A stretch of DNA of 44,533 nt from Pseudomonas donghuensis (GCF_000259195.1 NZ_JH650762.1:124183-168715); one strand, 5' to 3'. Positions 18,878-27,152 are shown, counted from the stretch's first letter. The notes: generated from the sequence alone by a model not told the origin. A program made the numbers and translations.

Positions 18878-19776
18878 TGAACTACGAAGAATTTCGCCTG
18901 CTGATCCAGGGCTGGGCTACCGCCGGTTACCTGCCAGAAGCCCTGGCCTATGGCTTTGTGGTCAATGCCCTGCTCGCCGGCCTGATGATCGGCCCGGTAC
19001 TCGGCGGCCTCGGCACCCTGGTGGTGGTCAAGCGCTTTGCCTTCTTCTCCGAAGCCGTCGGCCATGCGGCGCTGACTGGGGTGGCCATCGGCATTTTGCT
19101 TGGCGAGCCCTACACCGGCCCCTATGGCAGCCTGTTCGGCTACTGCCTGTTGTTCGGCATCCTGCTGAACTTTTTGCGCAACCGCACCGGGCTGTCGCCC
19201 GACACCCTGATCGGCGTGTTCCTCTCGGTGTCGCTGGCCCTGGGCGCCAGCCTGCTGCTGATGCTGGCCGGCAAGATCAACGTTCATATCCTCGAGAACG
19301 TGCTGTTCGGCTCGGTGCTGACCGTCAGTGGCCAGGACCTGCTGGTGCTCGGCATCGTCGCCAGCCTGGTGCTGGCCCTGGCCTTGCCGTTGTACAACCG
19401 CATCATGCTGGCCAGCTTCAACCCGCAACTGGCAGCGGTACGCGGCGTCGCGGTGAAACGCCTGGACTACCTGTTCGTGGTACTGGTGACCCTGGTCACC
19501 GTAGCAGCGGTGAAAGTCATCGGCGCGATCCTGGTCGGCGCCCTGCTGGTGATCCCGGCAGCCGCGGCGCGCCTGATCAGCCAGTCGCTCAAGGGCTTTT
19601 TCTGGGCCTCGGTGCTGATCGCCACCCTGAGCACCCTGGTGGGCATTCTGCTGCCGATCGTCTTCGACCTGCCGGTGCCTTCGGGTGCGGCGATCATCCT
19701 CGTCGCCGGCTGCTGCTTCGCCCTCGCCGCCCTCGCCCGCGGCCTTGTTCCACGCCTGCAAGGAAACCCGGCATGA
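18877..19776 (+). CDS. fpvE: ABC transporter permease (ABC-3 family), FpvE-like
   Basis: 299 residues with about eight hydrophobic helices, of the ZnuB/MntB (ABC-3) type. FVVVLVTLVTVAAVKVIGAILVG-type helices and the conserved GALLVIPAAAARL stretch near residue 225-240 are typical. The ATG shares one base with the fpvD stop. With FpvD and the binding proteins FpvC and FpvF it should move iron across the inner membrane after its release from pyoverdine. Confidence 0.92.
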   Translation: MNYEEFRLLIQGWATAGYLPEALAYGFVVNALLAGLMIGPVLGGLGTLVVVKRFAFFSEAVGHAALTGVAIGILLGEPYTGPYGSLFGYCLLFGILLNFLRNRTGLSPDTLIGVFLSVSLALGASLLLMLAGKINVHILENVLFGSVLTVSGQDLLVLGIVASLVLALALPLYNRIMLASFNPQLAAVRGVAVKRLDYLFVVLVTLVTVAAVKVIGAILVGALLVIPAAAARLISQSLKGFFWASVLIATLSTLVGILLPIVFDLPVPSGAAIILVAGCCFALAALARGLVPRLQGNPA

Positions 19777-20693
19777 CCTTCAAACTCCAGCACCTGTGCC
19801 TGGCCCTGGCGCTCGCCGGCCTGCCCACCCTGAGCCTGGCCCAGAGCGCCCCGGCAGCGGCCAAGCAAGCAGCGGCCGGGGTTACCGTCCTGGCGTCGCT
19901 GCCGGTGACCCACAGCCTGGCCAGCGCCCTGCTCGACGGCACCTCGGTGAAACTGCAACGGGCAGCGCCAGCGAATATTCCGGCCTCGCGCCAACCGTCG
20001 TACTTCAGCGGCCGTGGTGGCGCCAGCCTGCAAAAAGCGGCCGGCGGCGCCGATGCGGTGATCGGCCTGCGCTCGATCTGGAGCGACGATCCGCTGTACC
20101 CGGTGGCCCGGCGCAGCAATATCCGCATCGTCGAAATCGACGCCGCGCGCCCGGTGGATGGCGCCCTGCCGGGCATCGCCGTGCAGGGCAGCAATGCCTT
20201 TGCCGGCTACCCCTGGCTCAACCCGAGCAACCTTGGGCGCATGGCCGATGTCCTGGCCAACGACCTGGGGCGCTTGAGCCCGGCGGACCAGCCGAAAATC
20301 CAGAGCAACCTGGCGGCCCTCAAGCGCCAACTGCTGGAGCTCAGCGCCGGCAGCGAAGCGCGGCTGGCCGAAGCGGACAACCTCAGCGTGGTCAACCTCT
20401 CGGATCGCCTGGATTACTTGGTCAGCGGCTTGAACCTGGACCTGATCGATCACCCGCAGGTGGCCGATGACCAGTGGGATGCGGCGGCGCTCAAGCGTCT
20501 GGGCGATGAACTCAAGGGCCAGGACGTGGCGCTGGTGCTGCATCACAAGCAGCCAGGCCAGGCAGTGGCCGAGGTGATCGCCGCGTCCGGGGCCAAACTG
20601 CTGGTGGTGGAGACCGATGCGCAGGATTCGCTGGCGGGGCTGAAGGCCAGTGTCGAGCAGGTGGTGGGGGCGTTGCTGGCGGGTAGCAGCTGA
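19773..20693 (+). CDS. fpvF: Periplasmic binding protein, FpvF-like
   Basis: 306 residues, signal peptide at about 1-22 (ends in PTLSLA). Same fold class as FpvC but much diverged: the NPHAYEP motif is lacking, while the sequence has GYPWLNPSNL and LVLHHKQPG. This fits a partner that binds the siderophore complex rather than a bare ion, as reported for FpvF (PA2410). It is the last gene of the operon, overlapping fpvE by four bases, and is followed by an inverted REP pair. Confidence 0.88.
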   Translation: MTFKLQHLCLALALAGLPTLSLAQSAPAAAKQAAAGVTVLASLPVTHSLASALLDGTSVKLQRAAPANIPASRQPSYFSGRGGASLQKAAGGADAVIGLRSIWSDDPLYPVARRSNIRIVEIDAARPVDGALPGIAVQGSNAFAGYPWLNPSNLGRMADVLANDLGRLSPADQPKIQSNLAALKRQLLELSAGSEARLAEADNLSVVNLSDRLDYLVSGLNLDLIDHPQVADDQWDAAALKRLGDELKGQDVALVLHHKQPGQAVAEVIAASGAKLLVVETDAQDSLAGLKASVEQVVGALLAGSS

Positions 20694-20696
20694 GGG

Positions 20697-20783
20697 CCTC
20701 ATCGCGGGTCAAGCCCGCTCCCACAGGTATTGCAGTGTTCTCAGGGTGTATGCAAGACCTGTGGGAGCTGGCTTGCCAGCGAT
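20697..20783. repeat. REP pair (inverted)
   Basis: Two REP elements in opposite orientation, at 20697-20727 (stem GCGGGTCAAGCCCGC, then TCCCACAGG) and 20758-20783 (CCTGTGGGAG, stem GCTGGCTTGCCAGC). They fill the gap between the convergent ends of fpvF and the next minus-strand gene and may form a transcript-end hairpin. Confidence 0.85.
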
Positions 20784-20798
20784 TGCTTCACCACCGAC

Positions 20799-21878
20799 TC
20801 AACGTTTCATACAGCGCTGATAGCGTTCATCCACCCGCTTGGCAAACCAGGCCGTGGTCAGTTTGCGGGTGATCTTCGGGCTCTTCAGTTCAATGCCCGG
20901 TAGCTGCGCCCGCGGCACGGCCCTGCCCGCCGTGCCATCGGCCAGGGCATAGACACCCTTGTACAAGCGGGTGTCTTCGAACGCCAGGCTGTCGCCCTTC
21001 TCCAGCTGGTCGCGGATGCTGACGTTGCGCAAATCCAGCTTCACCCCCAGGCGCCTTGCTGCCTGCTCGGTGGTACCCGGCATGATCGCCCCCGGCGCGA
21101 TCAGGTCGCCGTCCAGGGCCAGCTGCACGCCCGTGGCGCGGCTCAAGGCACTCTGGAACGCCGCGTTGCGACTGGCGTACCAGCCGGCATTGAAGTCGCC
21201 AAAACGATAGAGCGGGCGATCATAGTGGGTGGGGTAGCCGAGCAGGTGAGCGATGCCAAAATACAGGCCGCCACGGCGGCTGAAGACTTCCTGGCGGATG
21301 GTCCCGCCATAGGTGTAGGGGTAGCCCTGGGCATGCTGTTCGGCAAAGTCGATGCTCACCTGCATCGGCCCACCGGTACGCACCGGGTTCAAACCACCGA
21401 GCAGGGTCTTGCCCATGGGCAAGGCGCCGATCAATTGATCAAACAGGTCGCTGAGTTCTTTTTCGCTTCGCACCGCATCCAGGCGCTGGCCGTAGGTTTT
21501 GCCGGTCGGCGAGCGGGTTTGCAGGGTGGCGTCGATCAGTAGTTTGGGGATGTGCAGGCTGGCCGCGCGGCGGTCGATCTCTTGCCGGGCGATGCGGCCC
21601 AGGCCCGGCACTTTCGGGTCGGCCTGGAAGGTCGATTCCTGTTCGGTGACCGCCAGCACCGCGCACAGGTTGCTCTTGCTGGCGCTGATCTTCTGCGCGG
21701 CGAAGGCGCTCTGGATATCCCGCGCCCAGCCTTCACGGTCCTTGGTGCTGGCCGGCAGCAGGCGCACGATCTGTGCGCGCACCTTGGCCGGGGCCTGCTC
21801 AGGCGCTTCACGCTGGGTGACGCAGCCCTGAACCGTTAACAGCACGCTGATAACCACCAGCCAACCGGGTACTTGCAT
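20799..21878 (-). CDS. DUF1615-type lipoprotein
   Basis: 359 residues. The start was set at MQVPGWLVV, giving a lipoprotein signal with lipobox VQGC at about residue 18; GGGAGA lies just upstream of this ATG, whereas the longer frame adds an unlikely leader. The body contains KVPGLGRIARQEIDRRAA and a long alpha/beta region, resembling the DUF1615 family of Proteobacterial lipoproteins. No enzymatic role is known to me. The gene is not part of the pyoverdine set in P. aeruginosa; here it is one of three genes lying between fpvF and the thioesterase gene. Confidence 0.8.
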   Translation of the reverse strand: MQVPGWLVVISVLLTVQGCVTQREAPEQAPAKVRAQIVRLLPASTKDREGWARDIQSAFAAQKISASKSNLCAVLAVTEQESTFQADPKVPGLGRIARQEIDRRAASLHIPKLLIDATLQTRSPTGKTYGQRLDAVRSEKELSDLFDQLIGALPMGKTLLGGLNPVRTGGPMQVSIDFAEQHAQGYPYTYGGTIRQEVFSRRGGLYFGIAHLLGYPTHYDRPLYRFGDFNAGWYASRNAAFQSALSRATGVQLALDGDLIAPGAIMPGTTEQAARRLGVKLDLRNVSIRDQLEKGDSLAFEDTRLYKGVYALADGTAGRAVPRAQLPGIELKSPKITRKLTTAWFAKRVDERYQRCMKR

Positions 21879-21938
21879 GGGCTCTCCCGCCACATCTGGC
21901 AACAGCTGCACAGTAGCGGCGGTCGGGCACGACTGCAA

Positions 21939-22607
21939 TCAGCAGCCTGGTTTGCTCAGTTGCGTGCCGATGGTCACCGCGGTGATCGCCACCGGTTTGA
22001 AGCTCTGCAAGGCGACCGGGTCGAAACTGCGTTCGCAGTTGTATTGGGTTTCCATGACAAAGTCTTCGCCCTTGTGCTTCTTCATCTCGTCCGCCCATGT
22101 GTTCGAGGCAGCGATGGCCGCGTCGTCGGTGAGCATGACTTCGGCCAGGACCTGGGTGAAGCCGACCGCACGCGGCCCTTCCCACAGGGCATACACCGAC
22201 GGATCGGCGGCGTTGCCACACATTTCCAGGCAGTCGGCATAGAACTCCAGCGGGCCACCGGTAGACTCATGCAGCGCGGCAAAGGTCAGCGGCTGGTTGG
22301 CTGGCGGGGCGAAGGTGCCGATGAACGAGCTGAGGTCGGCCTTGCAGGTCGGCGACAGCTCCAGGCGCAGGTCGTTGATGCTGCCACCGGTAGCGTCGGC
22401 AGTGATCTCGCAGCCCTGCACCTTGTAGGTGTGCTTGTCGCCTAAGCTGGTGCGGGCGATGCCTGCGACCGACTCGAAGTACTTGAGGTTGGTGCCGAGC
22501 ATTTCACCGTTGAAGACCTGGGCGACAGTGGCCTGGGCCTGGGCGAACAACGGCAGGCAGACCAGGGTCAGGGTCGAGCCGATAGTCAGCAATGCACGCG
22601 GTTTCAT
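21939..22607 (-). CDS. Secreted protein of unknown function
   Basis: 222 residues with a Sec signal peptide (MKPRALLTIGSTLTLVCLPL, cleavage after AQA near residue 24). Start chosen at MKPRALL with AGGA upstream; the frame extends further upstream but lacks a signal and looks non-coding. The mature part has several Cys residues (GCEITAD, SPTCKADL, ADCLEMCGN and a C-terminal KPGC), suggesting disulfides in the periplasm or outside the cell. I do not recognise the family. The gene is 60 bases upstream of the DUF1615 gene on the same strand. Confidence 0.75.
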   Translation of the reverse strand: MKPRALLTIGSTLTLVCLPLFAQAQATVAQVFNGEMLGTNLKYFESVAGIARTSLGDKHTYKVQGCEITADATGGSINDLRLELSPTCKADLSSFIGTFAPPANQPLTFAALHESTGGPLEFYADCLEMCGNAADPSVYALWEGPRAVGFTQVLAEVMLTDDAAIAASNTWADEMKKHKGEDFVMETQYNCERSFDPVALQSFKPVAITAVTIGTQLSKPGC

Positions 22608-22692
22608 CTGAACATCCTGTAAGCAATGAAGTGGCGCGCACTTTAATGCAGCGCCGCGCACAACACCACTGGCCAGTGCCCGAGCCCGACGC

Positions 22693-23244
22693 TCACGGCT
22701 GCTCGCCAACCATGTAGGTCTTGCTGACAGCGCGGAACTGTTCGTGGGCCGAGCTGCCGAGCAACTCGAAAACGACCATCTCGCGGGTGACGATCTGCGC
22801 CCCGGCGGCACGCATGCGGGCAATGCCGGCATCGCGGTTGTGGGCGCCGCGACAATCACAGGCGTCCTCGACCACGAATACCTGCTTGCCCAGCTCCAGC
22901 AGGTCGAGCACGGTTTGCAGCACGCAGATATGGGTTTCCATGCCACAGACGATCACCTGCTCGCGGGCCAGCAGCGATACCGGCAGGCACTGGGCAGCGA
23001 CGCAGGAGAAGTGCAGCTTCTCGACCACCTGAGCCGCCGGCGAGGCCTCCTTGAGCTGCGCCACGGTCGGCCCCAGCCCCTTGGGATACTGTTCGGAAAT
23101 TACCGTCGGCAGGCCCAGGGTAGCGGTCGCCGCCAACAACCAGCGGGTGCGCGCCAGGGTGCCGGCCGGGTCGCTCACCGCGCCAATGAGTTTTTCCTGA
23201 ACATCGATGACCAGCAGGCTGGCCTGGTTCGGCTTGATCAACAT
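22693..23244 (-). CDS. Isochorismatase-family cysteine hydrolase
   Basis: 183 residues from MLIKPNQAS. The family triad is visible: Asp in LVIDVQEKL (near residue 14), Lys in VVEKLHFSC (near 80) and Cys in METHICVLQT (near 113). Size and motif spacing fit the YcaC-like branch of isochorismatase hydrolases. The substrate is unknown. It is not needed for pyoverdine, whose chromophore does not come from isochorismate. An upstream in-frame ATG at 23286 would add 14 residues with no homology feature. The gene lies 63 bases after the thioesterase gene and could be read from the same transcript. Confidence 0.82.
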   Translation of the reverse strand: MLIKPNQASLLVIDVQEKLIGAVSDPAGTLARTRWLLAATATLGLPTVISEQYPKGLGPTVAQLKEASPAAQVVEKLHFSCVAAQCLPVSLLAREQVIVCGMETHICVLQTVLDLLELGKQVFVVEDACDCRGAHNRDAGIARMRAAGAQIVTREMVVFELLGSSAHEQFRAVSKTYMVGEQP

Positions 23245-23307
23245 CGCGTGCACCTGTGCTCTGGCTAAACCCCAAGGCTCGCCCATTCGCCGTCGCTGCG
23301 TCAACGT

Positions 23308-24027
23308 TCAAGCCGACAGGCGATGAGGTTCCAGGGCGGCGCTGAGCACGCCGAGCACCCGCTCTTCATGCTCATGGATGAAGAAGTGACCGCCAGGGAA
23401 AATGTCCAGCGAGAAGTCGCCGAGCGTTTCCTCGCGCCAGGCCAGCAATTGCGCTTCGCTGGCCTTGTCGGCCTCCCCGCCCAACACATGCAATGGGCAA
23501 CGCAAGGGCTCACGCTGGCGATACACATAACGCCCGCACAGCATGAAATCGGCACGCAGCACCGGCAGGGTCAGGCTCATCAGCTCCTGATTGGCCAGCA
23601 CCTCTTCCGGCGTACCCTGCAGCGTGCGCAGCTCGTCGATCAGTACCTCATCGCTTTTGGGCTCGCGCCAGTTGCCGCCGTCGTAATCTTCGCGGCGGGT
23701 TGGCGCAGCCGTGCCGCAGGCAAACAGTGCCACCGGTGGCGGGCAGCCCAGGGCCTGCAGTTCGTGGGCCAGCTCGAAGGCCAGCAAGGCCCCTAGGCTG
23801 TGCCCGAGCAAGGCATAGGGCTGGCTGGCGGCCAGGCGCTGCTCATGGGCAAGCTGGCGCGCCAGCACCTGCATGTCGGTCAACAGCGCCTCGCCCAGGC
23901 GCGCGCCACGCCCGGGCAGCTCCACCGGGCGCAGGTTCAGCCAGGCCGGCAGCTTGCGCCGCCAGCGGCTGTAGACCATGGCACTGGCACCCGAGTACGG
24001 CAGGCACAACAGGGTCAATGCAGACAC
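23308..24027 (-). CDS. Type II thioesterase of the NRPS locus (PA2411-like)
   Basis: 239 residues, alpha/beta hydrolase with the nucleophile motif GHSLG (near residue 94), Asp in GGEADKA and a C-terminal His in GGHFF. Such stand-alone thioesterases clear misprimed carrier domains. The start is GTG at 24027 preceded by AAGGGG; it lies nine bases after the mbtH stop. The mbtH-thioesterase pair corresponds to PA2412-PA2411 of the pyoverdine locus. Confidence 0.9.
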   Translation of the reverse strand: MSALTLLCLPYSGASAMVYSRWRRKLPAWLNLRPVELPGRGARLGEALLTDMQVLARQLAHEQRLAASQPYALLGHSLGALLAFELAHELQALGCPPPVALFACGTAAPTRREDYDGGNWREPKSDEVLIDELRTLQGTPEEVLANQELMSLTLPVLRADFMLCGRYVYRQREPLRCPLHVLGGEADKASEAQLLAWREETLGDFSLDIFPGGHFFIHEHEERVLGVLSAALEPHRLSA

Positions 24028-24036
24028 AGGTGCCCC

Positions 24037-24261
24037 TTACTGCGCCGCAGCGGTTTCGGCCATCTTCTGGCGCAGGCTCAACGGGCGCATGTCGGTCCAG
24101 ACTTCGTCGATGTATGCCAGGCACTCCTGCTTCAGGCCGCTCTTGCCGACGCTACGCCAGCCCGCCGGGATCGCCTTGTAGTCGGGCCAGATGGAATACT
24201 GCTCTTCGTGGTTGACCACTACCTGGAACACGATGTCGTCGCGGTCGAATACGGATGTCAT
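24037..24261 (-). CDS. MbtH-like NRPS partner protein (PA2412-like)
   Basis: 74 residues. It shows the MbtH features: [22 protein letters not shown] near the start, IPAGWRSVG, and the C-terminal [10 protein letters not shown]. MbtH proteins bind adenylation domains and are required for their solubility or activity. AGGAGA precedes the ATG. It is the first gene after the iron-starvation box at 24323-24346 and is followed by the thioesterase. Confidence 0.95.
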   Translation of the reverse strand: MTSVFDRDDIVFQVVVNHEEQYSIWPDYKAIPAGWRSVGKSGLKQECLAYIDEVWTDMRPLSLRQKMAETAAAQ

Positions 24262-24322
24262 TGCCTGTCTCCTGGATTGATTGGGCCCGTCACGCGCGTG
24301 GCGTACGCTGGCGTTCTAGAGA

Positions 24323-24346
24323 ACGAGCGACAGGCCCGACAAATTA
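24323..24346 (-). promoter_or_regulatory. Iron-starvation (PvdS/PfrI-type) promoter element for mbtH
   Basis: On the minus strand TAATT, 16 bases, CGT, located 62 bases upstream of the mbtH start codon. Same one-mismatch form as the element upstream of the NRPS gene. Confidence 0.7.
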
Positions 24347-24434
24347 GTCCGCGCGCGGTAGCGCCCTGGTTTCAGGTATTGGACTTGAGCTTGGTCCACA
24401 GCCGCGTGCTCAGGCGGGCGATGGCACTGAACTC

Positions 24435-24597
24435 GGCGTCAGTCATCGGCCGGGTAAGGCTGGCGCTCAGTTCCATGCCGTTCGGCCAGCCGCTGAAAAC
24501 CGGCGGTGTCTATTCGTTGTGCCTGCAGGCCGCAGGGGCTGGGCATCCGGCGTGCGCGGTGGTAATGCAGTGGTTTGCCGAGCAGCACGGTCGCTGA
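24435..24597 (+). pseudogene. Possible C-terminal remnant of a LysR-type regulator
   Basis: The frame ending at TGA 24597 reads GRVRLALSS, then GVYSLCLQAAG, then HPACAVVMQWFAEQ. This resembles the end of LysR effector domains (a Y-x-L strand, a short charged loop, 'HPAV..F..WL'). There is no DNA-binding domain upstream; instead the mbtH promoter occupies that space. LysR genes often neighbour LysE exporters, as here. The match is short and could be chance. The rest of the 24347-24640 gap shows nothing else I can support. Confidence 0.35.
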
Positions 24598-24640
24598 TCC
24601 TGTTACATTTACCGCCTGTCCAACCCTCCAGAGCCTGAAA

Positions 24641-25282
24641 ATGGATCTTCACGCACTTCTCGCCTTCACCCTGGTTGCCGCGATTGCCATCGCCAGCCCC
24701 GGCCCCGCCACCTTGATGGCGATCAACAACAGCCTGGCCTATGGGCCGCGATATGCGGTGTGGTCCTCGTTGGGCAATGCCAGCGGGCTGTTCTGCCTGT
24801 CGGCGGCGGCCATGCTCGGCCTCGGCGCGCTGCTCGCCAGCTCCGAGTGGCTGTTCAACGCAGTGAAAATTCTTGGCGCCGGCTACCTGTTCTATCTCGG
24901 TGCCAAGCAGCTGATGAAAAAGAGCCCGATGCTGGCGAGCGACGTTGCGGCGGGCCAGGCAGCGGTCAAGCCATCGCGCTTGAAGCTGTACAAGTCGGCC
25001 TTCCTCACCGCCGCCACCAACCCCAAGGCAACGATGTTCTTTACCGCCCTGTTCCCGCAATTCATCGACCAGAGCGCTGCGCTGCTGCCGCAGTTCCTGA
25101 TCCTCACCGCGATTTTCATGGCCTTGTCGCTGACCTCCTTGAGCCTGTATGCCGCCCTGGCCTCGCGGGCCAAGGGCGTACTGACCCGGCCTGAGTTTTC
25201 CAGGTGGGTCAGCCGGGTGGTGGGCTCGACGTTTATCTGCTTTGGTGCGGCGATCCTGACCATGCGCCGCCAGGGTGCTTGA
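24641..25282 (+). CDS. LysE/RhtB-family exporter
   Basis: 213 residues, about five to six transmembrane helices. The N-terminal ASPGPATLMAINNSLAYG (about residues 21-38) is the family signature, and NPKATMFFTALFPQF (near 126-140) is the second conserved block. Family members export amino acids or related small molecules; the substrate here is unknown. Start at MDLHALL; the longer frame upstream runs through the possible LysR remnant. It is followed by REP and IS remnants. Confidence 0.9.
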   Translation: MDLHALLAFTLVAAIAIASPGPATLMAINNSLAYGPRYAVWSSLGNASGLFCLSAAAMLGLGALLASSEWLFNAVKILGAGYLFYLGAKQLMKKSPMLASDVAAGQAAVKPSRLKLYKSAFLTAATNPKATMFFTALFPQFIDQSAALLPQFLILTAIFMALSLTSLSLYAALASRAKGVLTRPEFSRWVSRVVGSTFICFGAAILTMRRQGA

Positions 25283-25301
25283 TCTAGAGAGCAGCGCAAA
25301 T

Positions 25302-25329
25302 CCTGTGGGAGCTGGACTTGCCAGTGATC
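25302..25329. repeat. Degenerate REP element
   Basis: CCTGTGGGAGCTGGACTTGCCAG followed by TGATCG. It matches the REP form seen elsewhere in the window, but the stem is imperfect (GCTGGACTTGCCAGTG). Confidence 0.6.
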
Positions 25330-25391
25330 GAGCGCGTAGCGCTCGTATCTCAGGCAATGCCTGGTGTGTTGGCTGTACGACCCCATCGCGG

Positions 25392-25512
25392 GGGTACAAA
25401 CCGGGGACATGGTTTACAGGCTAATACGCATGATCAGGAGGTATCCGATCATGCCCTGGAACCAAGAGCCCCCATGGATCAACGCATCAGATTGATCAGC
25501 GCCTGGTTTTGG
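25392..25512 (+). mobile_element. Remnant of an IS481-type insertion sequence (left end and start of transposase)
   Basis: A stretch with GGGGACATGGTTTACAGG leads, after an AGGAGG site (25436-25441), to ATG 25451 reading MPWNQEPP. One base out of frame, it continues MDQRIRLISAW. IS481-family transposases typically begin MPW..., with an MDQR-type block about eight residues in, so this looks like a frameshifted N-terminus. Homology stops near 25512, where a REP element begins. There is no right end and no transposase core. The 25283-25612 gap is thus made of REP and IS debris. Confidence 0.5.
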
Positions 25513-25528
25513 GGCCGCAGGTGCGCCC

Positions 25529-25558
25529 CATCGCCGGCAAAGCCGGCTCCCACAAAGG
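25529..25558. repeat. REP element
   Basis: CATC, stem GCCGGCAAAGCCGGC, then TCCCACAAAGG. It is inverted relative to the degenerate copy at 25302-25329; the IS remnant lies between the two. Confidence 0.75.
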
Positions 25559-25612
25559 GCCAGCTCACCCGCAGTTTTTGGGTAGAAGCGACCGTAAGTC
25601 TTTAATCCCAGC

Positions 25613-26401
25613 TCACACCACGCTGGCGCGCTGCAGGCTGCTGACATGCCCCACACCGGCCGCCTGCAAGCGGCTGACCAGATCGCCACGGGCCTCGCCG
25701 CCACCTGCGCGGATGTATTCAAGCTCGGCCGCGGTGATCAACACCACCGGCACCAGGGTCACCGGCGACAGCGGCATGCCCTCCAGACGGGTCGGGAAAT
25801 CCGGCGCCGGGCCGCCCAGCAGCACACCGATGCAGTCGTCCTCGGTCACGAAATGCTCGGGGAGCTGGCCGCTGATGTGGTGCGACTGGCTGAAGCCGGG
25901 CAGCTCCAGAGACAACGCACCGTACCTTGCCAACTGCTGGGTGATACCACCGGCATCGGCCACGGTTTGGGCGATGTTCTCGATCAACTCGAATGCCCAG
26001 CTGCGCTTGAACGGGTCGACTTCGCCCAAAGGTCCACGGGCATGTTCCGGGATGTCCGGCGTTTCGACGAACAACTCCATCTCGAAACCATTGCCTTGCC
26101 CCTGGGCATCATCGAAGGGGTCGGACAAGCCTTCGGTCGCCAGGATAATTGAGTCGCCACGGCGCACTACCCGATAGGCCTGACGGGTCGAGGGCCAGTG
26201 CGGGCCGCCGGAAAAACTCGGGCTGATGAGGTAGGCAAGGACATCCCGTTCCACGCTACCGACGCTGCTCCAGTGACGATCCAGGCAGGCTTCACCGGCA
26301 AGCCTTGCGGCCTGGTTGGCATCTTCGGCTTGCGCGATTGGCGGGTCTTCCTGGGGCGCTGGTCGTTTAAATGAGTCGAGTAGCTTTTTCAGGAGGTTCA
26401 T
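25613..26401 (-). CDS. Suppressor-of-fused (SUFU)-like domain protein
   Basis: 262 residues from MNLLKKLLDS, with AAGGATC upstream. There is no signal or membrane helix. The centre reads IILATEGLSDPFDD and GNGFEMELFVE (about residues 110-140), like the SUFU domain of bacterial proteins, and is followed by FELIENIAQTVAD and LPEHFVTEDDCIGVLLG. Bacterial SUFU-domain proteins are often predicted immunity proteins of polymorphic toxins, but no toxin gene is visible next to it. The assignment comes from memory of the motif, so it is tentative. Divergent from the gene at 26484. Confidence 0.6.
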   Translation of the reverse strand: MNLLKKLLDSFKRPAPQEDPPIAQAEDANQAARLAGEACLDRHWSSVGSVERDVLAYLISPSFSGGPHWPSTRQAYRVVRRGDSIILATEGLSDPFDDAQGQGNGFEMELFVETPDIPEHARGPLGEVDPFKRSWAFELIENIAQTVADAGGITQQLARYGALSLELPGFSQSHHISGQLPEHFVTEDDCIGVLLGGPAPDFPTRLEGMPLSPVTLVPVVLITAAELEYIRAGGGEARGDLVSRLQAAGVGHVSSLQRASVV

Positions 26402-26483
26402 CTGCGATCCTTGCGAGGTGGACACCAATGCTAACCACTCATTAGCATCGGCACTACCCCTGGCACACCAGAACACCCATCCC

Positions 26484-27149
26484 ATGCCTGCAACACTGAA
26501 AACCTGTTGGCCCCTAGACTGGTGCAATGTGCCCGGCATCGACTACAGCGCAGCGACCATCGACCTGCAGGCCATTGTGCCCAACGCCGGCGAAAAGGCC
26601 TGGGCGCGGTTCGACAGACGCGACACGGTGCAAGCTGGCGATACCGTGCAACTGCTCTGGTGCCCTCCGGTGTCCGCCGTCAATGGCTGGAGCGAACAGC
26701 CTTCGGAAATTGCCCTGAGCTACTTGCTGACTGCGCTCGTGCTCAGCAGCATGGGCGACACCTATGAACTCGACATCCTTGGCAGTGAGCGGCTACTGCC
26801 AATGCTCAGGTCCCTGCCCCGCGATCAGGGCGCCTGGGCACTGCAGCAAGTCGGTGGCGAGGTGGGACAGATCATTGCCCTGGAGGAAGCCTGCTGGAGT
26901 GCCTGCGCGGTGGTCGAGGGGCTGACCTACCTGAGTGCCTGCACACCGTTCGAAGCGCATATGGAGCTGCTACTCGAGGTGACAGGCGATGAGGTTGTCG
27001 GGCTGTTCTCGGCGCATGTCGACCCGGGCGGGGCTTTCTATTCGTTTGGCCGGCGCAAGCTGGAAGGTCGGGAGCGGAAGGCGGTCGAGCAGGTGCTGAA
27101 GATTGCGCAACCACTCAAAGACTCTCAGGGCCGCTACCTGCTGACTTGA
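26484..27149 (+). CDS. Protein of unknown function
   Basis: 221 residues, acidic, without signal peptide or membrane helix. I see no family motif. Features: a Trp/Cys-containing N-terminus (CWPLDWCNVPGIDY), a central helical part (SERLLPMLRSLPRDQGAWAL) and a C-terminal region rich in Glu and Lys. The start is the ATG at 26484; a good ribosome site is not obvious. It faces the SUFU-like gene across 82 bases, an arrangement that could reflect a shared function. It is followed by a REP pair. Confidence 0.65.
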   Translation: MPATLKTCWPLDWCNVPGIDYSAATIDLQAIVPNAGEKAWARFDRRDTVQAGDTVQLLWCPPVSAVNGWSEQPSEIALSYLLTALVLSSMGDTYELDILGSERLLPMLRSLPRDQGAWALQQVGGEVGQIIALEEACWSACAVVEGLTYLSACTPFEAHMELLLEVTGDEVVGLFSAHVDPGGAFYSFGRRKLEGRERKAVEQVLKIAQPLKDSQGRYLLT

Positions 27150-27152
27150 AGG

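Noticed and set aside
24372..24476. 34-residue minus-strand ORF (MELSASLTRP...) before the mbtH promoter
   Set aside because: Short, no family or good ribosome site; it overlaps the possible LysR remnant. A real small gene cannot be excluded.
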